Source: BM003 sp963783695
GTDB lineage: Bacteria; Pseudomonadota; Gammaproteobacteria; Steroidobacterales; BM003
Assembly (NCBI GenBank): GCA_963783695.1
Contig: CAWAOM010000006.1
Coordinates: 1-64,000 of the forward strand
Length of the DNA: 64,000 bases
Direction of reading: 5' to 3'
Made by a program: the position numbers and the translations under genes. The notes under the pieces are model-generated. The model saw only the letters and a program-made list of their open reading frames with translations, searched no databases and was not told where the DNA came from. Of this stretch, positions 61,154 to 64,000 are shown piece by piece. The stretch's first letter is position 1, and each line of letters begins with the position of its first letter.

Positions 61154-62743
61154 ATGCCAGAAAAGGATTTTTTGCGGCCTCAGAATTCGCCCGATGGTAC
61201 CCGGCAAAATGCCCTGCGGGTCCGCCGGATCGCCATTGATACATTCCGTGAAAACGTCGCCTATCTGCATCGGGACTGCGAAATCTACCGAGTTGAAGGG
61301 TTCCAGGCCCTGGCAAAGATCCAGATCACCGCCACCAACGGAACCACGGTTCTCGCAGTACTCAATGTGGTTGATGACCCGAAAATAATCGCCACGGATG
61401 AGCTTGGCCTGTCCGAGCAGGCCTTTGCCCAGCTCGGGGTAGCGGCAGATACCCTGGTCCAGGTCAATCATGCGCGGCCGCCTTCGTCGATGGACGCGGT
61501 GCGACGCAAGATGATTGGTGAACGCCTTTCGCAGCGCGACTTCGACGAGATCATCGCCGACCTCGTCAGCAGCCGTTACTCGAAAATGGAGATCGCCGCA
61601 TTCCTGGTGGCCTCTGGCGAGGGCGGGCTGGACCGAGACGAGGTCCTGTTTCTGACACGCTCCATGCTGGCTGCCGGCGAGCGGCTCGACTGGGGGGAAC
61701 CGCTGATCGCCGACAAACATTGCATCGGCGGCATCCCGGGCAACCGTACTTCCATGGTGGTCGTGCCAATCGTCGCAGCCCATGGCATGCTGATCCCGAA
61801 GACTTCGAGCCGTGCCATCACCTCCCCGGCGGGCACGGCTGACACAATGGAAGTGCTGGCGAAAGTGGATCTCGATCCGCCCGCGCTGCATCGGGTAATC
61901 CGCCGTCACCGTGGTTGTCTTGCCTGGGGTGGCACGGCCAGGCTGGCGCCGGCCGACGACGTGTTGATTTCCGTTGAGCGGCCGCTGGGTATGGATTCCG
62001 CGCAGCAAATGGTGGCGTCCATCCTGTCCAAGAAACTCGCCGCAGGCTCCAATCACCTTTTGATCGACATTCCGGTCGGGCCCACCGCCAAGGTACGGCA
62101 GATGCGCCAGGCTCTGGCCCTGCGCCGCCTTTTCGAGTTCGTCGCGGACCGGCTCGGCGTCCACCTCGAAGTGTTGATCAGCGATGGGTGTCAGCCGATT
62201 GGCAATGGCATCGGCCCGGTCCTCGAAGCCCGTGACGTCATGGCTGTACTGCGCAATGACAACGACGCGCCCCTGGATCTCCGTCAACATGCGTTGCAGA
62301 TTGCTGGCCGCATTCTCGAATTCGACCCGGACGTTCGCGGCGGACAGGGTTATGCGATCGCTCGAGACATTCTCGAATCAGGCAGGGCGTGCAAAAAAAT
62401 GGAAGCGATCATTGCCGCGCAGGGTCGCCAGGAGCAACGGTTTAGCACTGGCCGCCTGCACCGCGACATACCCGCCATGCGATCCGGCTGGGTCGTTGCG
62501 ATCGACAACCAGCAGATGGCGAGGATCGCCCGGCTGTCGGGCGCGCCAATGGCAAAAGGCGCTGGCGTTGATCTTTTTCTGAAAGTCGGTGCAGAGGTGA
62601 CACGTTCGACACCGCTGTACCGTATTTACGCCGAATTTCCCTCGGACTTTGAATTTGCCTGCGCAAGCGCGGAGCTAGACCCCGGCTTCCGGATTGGCCC
62701 GCATGAAGCGCTGCAACGGGGGCCGGAGCCGCATGAGCAGTAA
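61154..62743 (+). CDS. AMP phosphorylase / thymidine phosphorylase-like enzyme
   Basis: 529 residues from the ATG at 61154 (GGAG upstream; an ATG at 61106 in the same frame is less likely). An N-terminal about 80-residue beta-rich domain precedes the nucleoside phosphorylase fold, as in archaeal AMP phosphorylase (DeoA-type, about 500 residues). Conserved segments: ADKHCIGGIPGNRTSMVVVP, IPKTSSRAITSPAGTADTME and DGCQPIGNGIGPVLEARDVM. It should split AMP and other nucleoside monophosphates with phosphate to give ribose 1,5-bisphosphate. It overlaps the PRPP-synthetase-like gene by 11 bases, so the two are translated together. Confidence 0.87.
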   Translation: MPEKDFLRPQNSPDGTRQNALRVRRIAIDTFRENVAYLHRDCEIYRVEGFQALAKIQITATNGTTVLAVLNVVDDPKIIATDELGLSEQAFAQLGVAADTLVQVNHARPPSSMDAVRRKMIGERLSQRDFDEIIADLVSSRYSKMEIAAFLVASGEGGLDRDEVLFLTRSMLAAGERLDWGEPLIADKHCIGGIPGNRTSMVVVPIVAAHGMLIPKTSSRAITSPAGTADTMEVLAKVDLDPPALHRVIRRHRGCLAWGGTARLAPADDVLISVERPLGMDSAQQMVASILSKKLAAGSNHLLIDIPVGPTAKVRQMRQALALRRLFEFVADRLGVHLEVLISDGCQPIGNGIGPVLEARDVMAVLRNDNDAPLDLRQHALQIAGRILEFDPDVRGGQGYAIARDILESGRACKKMEAIIAAQGRQEQRFSTGRLHRDIPAMRSGWVVAIDNQQMARIARLSGAPMAKGAGVDLFLKVGAEVTRSTPLYRIYAEFPSDFEFACASAELDPGFRIGPHEALQRGPEPHEQ

Positions 62744-63674
62744 CCACGAAGACCTGGCCGTTCTCGGATTCAGCGAAAACGCATCCGCCGCCGCGACTGT
62801 GGCACGGAAACTTGGCTGCGGATCAGAAACCGCCGACTTGCACTACTTTCCCGACGGCGAATCGCGTATCCGTATCCCCGGGCTCGGTGGCGACAGCGTC
62901 ATTGTTTATCGCAGCCTCGACCGGCCTAACGAAAAACTGGTCGAACTCCTGCTATGTGTGCGCCATCTGCGCGCCAGCGGTATGAAGACCATTGTGCTGG
63001 TCGCACCCTATCTCTGCTACATGCGCCAGGATGCCGCATTCGTGCCCGGGGAGGTGGTCAGCCAGCGCTGGATAGGTGCCTGGCTCGCTACTATCGTCGA
63101 CGGACTGGTCACGGTCGACCCGCATCTGCACCGGGTTCATCGTCTCGAGGACGTACTGCCCGACACCTGCTGCGGAATGGTCAGTGCGGCACCGCTTGCC
63201 GGCAAAATGGCGCGGCAGACCTTTGCCGACCCGGTGCTTATTGGGCCTGACGAGGAATCCCGGCAATGGGTGAAACTGGCTGCCTGCGGATCGCGCTCGC
63301 TGGACTACCTGGTAGCACGCAAGACCCGCGCCGGTGACCGGCGGGTGAGTCTGCATCTGCCCGATTTCCGTTTGCAGGATCGCGATGTCGTGCTGATCGA
63401 CGATATGGCCAGTACCGGCACTACCTTGCTGGAATGCGCCAGGCTCGCCCGCGACCGCGGAGCGCGTGACGTGAAAGCGATCGTCACGCATGCGCTGTTC
63501 GACGACGAGGCTATCCCGGTCGGACGGTCACAGGCGCTGAGTGACATTTGGAGCACCGACTCGATTCCGCACCCCAGCAACCGCATAAGTCTCGCCGAAC
63601 CGGTCGCCGCGACCTGCGCCACCGTTCTGGAGGCAGTCCGCGTCAAGCAACGCGCCGCACTACCCCCCTGCTAA
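62733..63674 (+). CDS. PRPP synthetase-like protein
   Basis: 313 residues from the ATG at 62733, overlapping the end of the phosphorylase gene (GGAG 9 bases upstream). Marks of ribose-phosphate diphosphokinase: HYFPDGESRIRI, APYLCYMRQDAAFVPGEVVS (flexible loop variant of RQDR...EPIS), DPHLHRVHRLEDVLPDTC, and the phosphoribosyl site VVLIDDMASTGTTLLECARL. It is not the standard housekeeping Prs: the loop and the DLH segment differ. Coupling with AMP phosphorylase suggests that it works on ribose 1,5-bisphosphate or PRPP in nucleotide salvage. Ends inside the converging metallo-hydrolase gene by 15 bases. Confidence 0.86.
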   Translation: MSSNHEDLAVLGFSENASAAATVARKLGCGSETADLHYFPDGESRIRIPGLGGDSVIVYRSLDRPNEKLVELLLCVRHLRASGMKTIVLVAPYLCYMRQDAAFVPGEVVSQRWIGAWLATIVDGLVTVDPHLHRVHRLEDVLPDTCCGMVSAAPLAGKMARQTFADPVLIGPDEESRQWVKLAACGSRSLDYLVARKTRAGDRRVSLHLPDFRLQDRDVVLIDDMASTGTTLLECARLARDRGARDVKAIVTHALFDDEAIPVGRSQALSDIWSTDSIPHPSNRISLAEPVAATCATVLEAVRVKQRAALPPC

Positions 63675-64000
63675 AGGCGTGTCCGCGGTTGTCCCGAGCA
63701 GGTCAATTTTCTGCTTCGGTCGGGCAACGCTGGCAGCGACACCCTCGGTGCGCGCCAGCATGTTCTGCAACGCCGCGGCTGCCCGCTGTTCGCCATGGAC
63801 CAGGATCAATGGCGGACGGCCCTCGAACCCTCCATACCACTGGCGCAGACCCGCCTGATCGGCGTGCGCCGACAGCCCGCCGATCGTATGCACGGTCGCC
63901 GCCACCCGGATCGTCTCGCCCCACAGGCGTATCGAGCGCGCACCATCTACCAGCGCCCGTCCCGGTGTTCCGGCCGCCATAAAACCCGTGACCACGATAT
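63660..64000 (-). CDS. MBL-fold metallo-hydrolase, RMMBL part (runs off the window)
   Basis: Only the C-terminal third is in the window; the gene continues beyond 64000. Visible residues (VVTGFMAAGTPGRALVDGA; GGLSAHADQAGLRQWYGGFE; PPLILVHGEQRAAAALQNML) match the beta-CASP/RMMBL end of the RNA-processing metallo-beta-lactamase proteins, with the His-Ala-Asp of the zinc site in SAHADQ. Homologues cut or trim RNA (CPSF73-like). Convergent with the PRPP-synthetase-like gene. Confidence 0.82.
   Translation of the reverse strand, partial: IVVTGFMAAGTPGRALVDGARSIRLWGETIRVAATVHTIGGLSAHADQAGLRQWYGGFEGRPPLILVHGEQRAAAALQNMLARTEGVAASVARPKQKIDLLGTTADTPLAGG

Noticed and set aside
61130..62290. 386-codon frame opposite the AMP phosphorylase
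   Set aside because: Antisense shadow with no family resemblance or ribosome site.
1..64000. CRISPR arrays, rRNA genes, complete tRNA genes, prophage genes
   Set aside because: Looked for regularly spaced repeats, rRNA signatures, full cloverleaf ends and phage structural genes; none seen.

Overview
The window reads as a gammaproteobacterial chromosome, probably from an uncultured aquatic or sediment lineage. The basis is gene content (full hut genes, an Mla-type lipid transporter, class III formaldehyde dehydrogenase, FeoAB, outer-membrane lipoproteins), high GC and dense mixed-strand coding. The species cannot be named from the sequence. No rRNA gene, intact tRNA, CRISPR array or phage is present.

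Left part (1-19 kb) is accessory and scarred. Two tandem DUF1254/DUF1214 exported proteins lie beside two AraC-type regulators, one of them only a DNA-binding domain. They end at a 3' half of tRNA-Pro(CGG), which looks like the distal attachment site of a genomic island. Beyond it come the tRNA-type terminator, a cassette of four perfect triloop hairpins and a second copy of the tRNA end. Then follow a PAS-GGDEF diguanylate cyclase, a decayed IS6-family transposase, an RluA-like pseudouridine synthase, a membrane-anchored protein, a decayed HigA-like antitoxin, a CNNM/CorC transporter, a LamG fragment, a beta-helix lipoprotein, and a D-aminoacylase with a divergent AraC regulator. A dispersed repeat of about 150 bp occurs near 4.94 and 9.78 kb.

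Middle (19-41 kb): an M14 carboxypeptidase lipoprotein, a DUF3667 membrane protein, an outer-membrane barrel and a GNAT acetyltransferase precede the most unusual gene of the window. That gene encodes a 954-residue protein with an N-terminal TIR domain, a CHAT protease domain, one membrane helix and two C-terminal LysM domains. After a DadA-like dehydrogenase comes a tungsten region: a MoaD-like carrier, ferredoxin, aldehyde:ferredoxin oxidoreductase, FAD/NAD subunit and an unknown 99-residue protein on the minus strand. They sit downstream of feoAB (with a Fur-like box), next to the plus-strand tupBCA tungstate transporter, which has a 9-bp inverted-repeat operator candidate, and a helix-turn-helix/ligand-domain regulator. 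Together these genes can import tungstate and iron, mature the cofactor and oxidise aldehydes.

Right part (41-64 kb) is mostly core metabolism: an orphan amino-acid-type binding protein, hutG-hutU-hutF and divergent hutI (histidine to glutamate via N-formylglutamate; hutH is not in the window), and an Mla/Mce phospholipid transporter operon. Then come a Leu/Val/Phe dehydrogenase, a wax ester synthase coupled to an HSL-type esterase, a haloalkane dehalogenase, the glutathione-dependent formaldehyde operon with a Bcr/CflA efflux pump, NhaA, an MscS channel, and an AMP-phosphorylase-like enzyme overlapping a PRPP-synthetase-like enzyme. A metallo-beta-lactamase-fold RNA-processing-type protein runs off the right edge.
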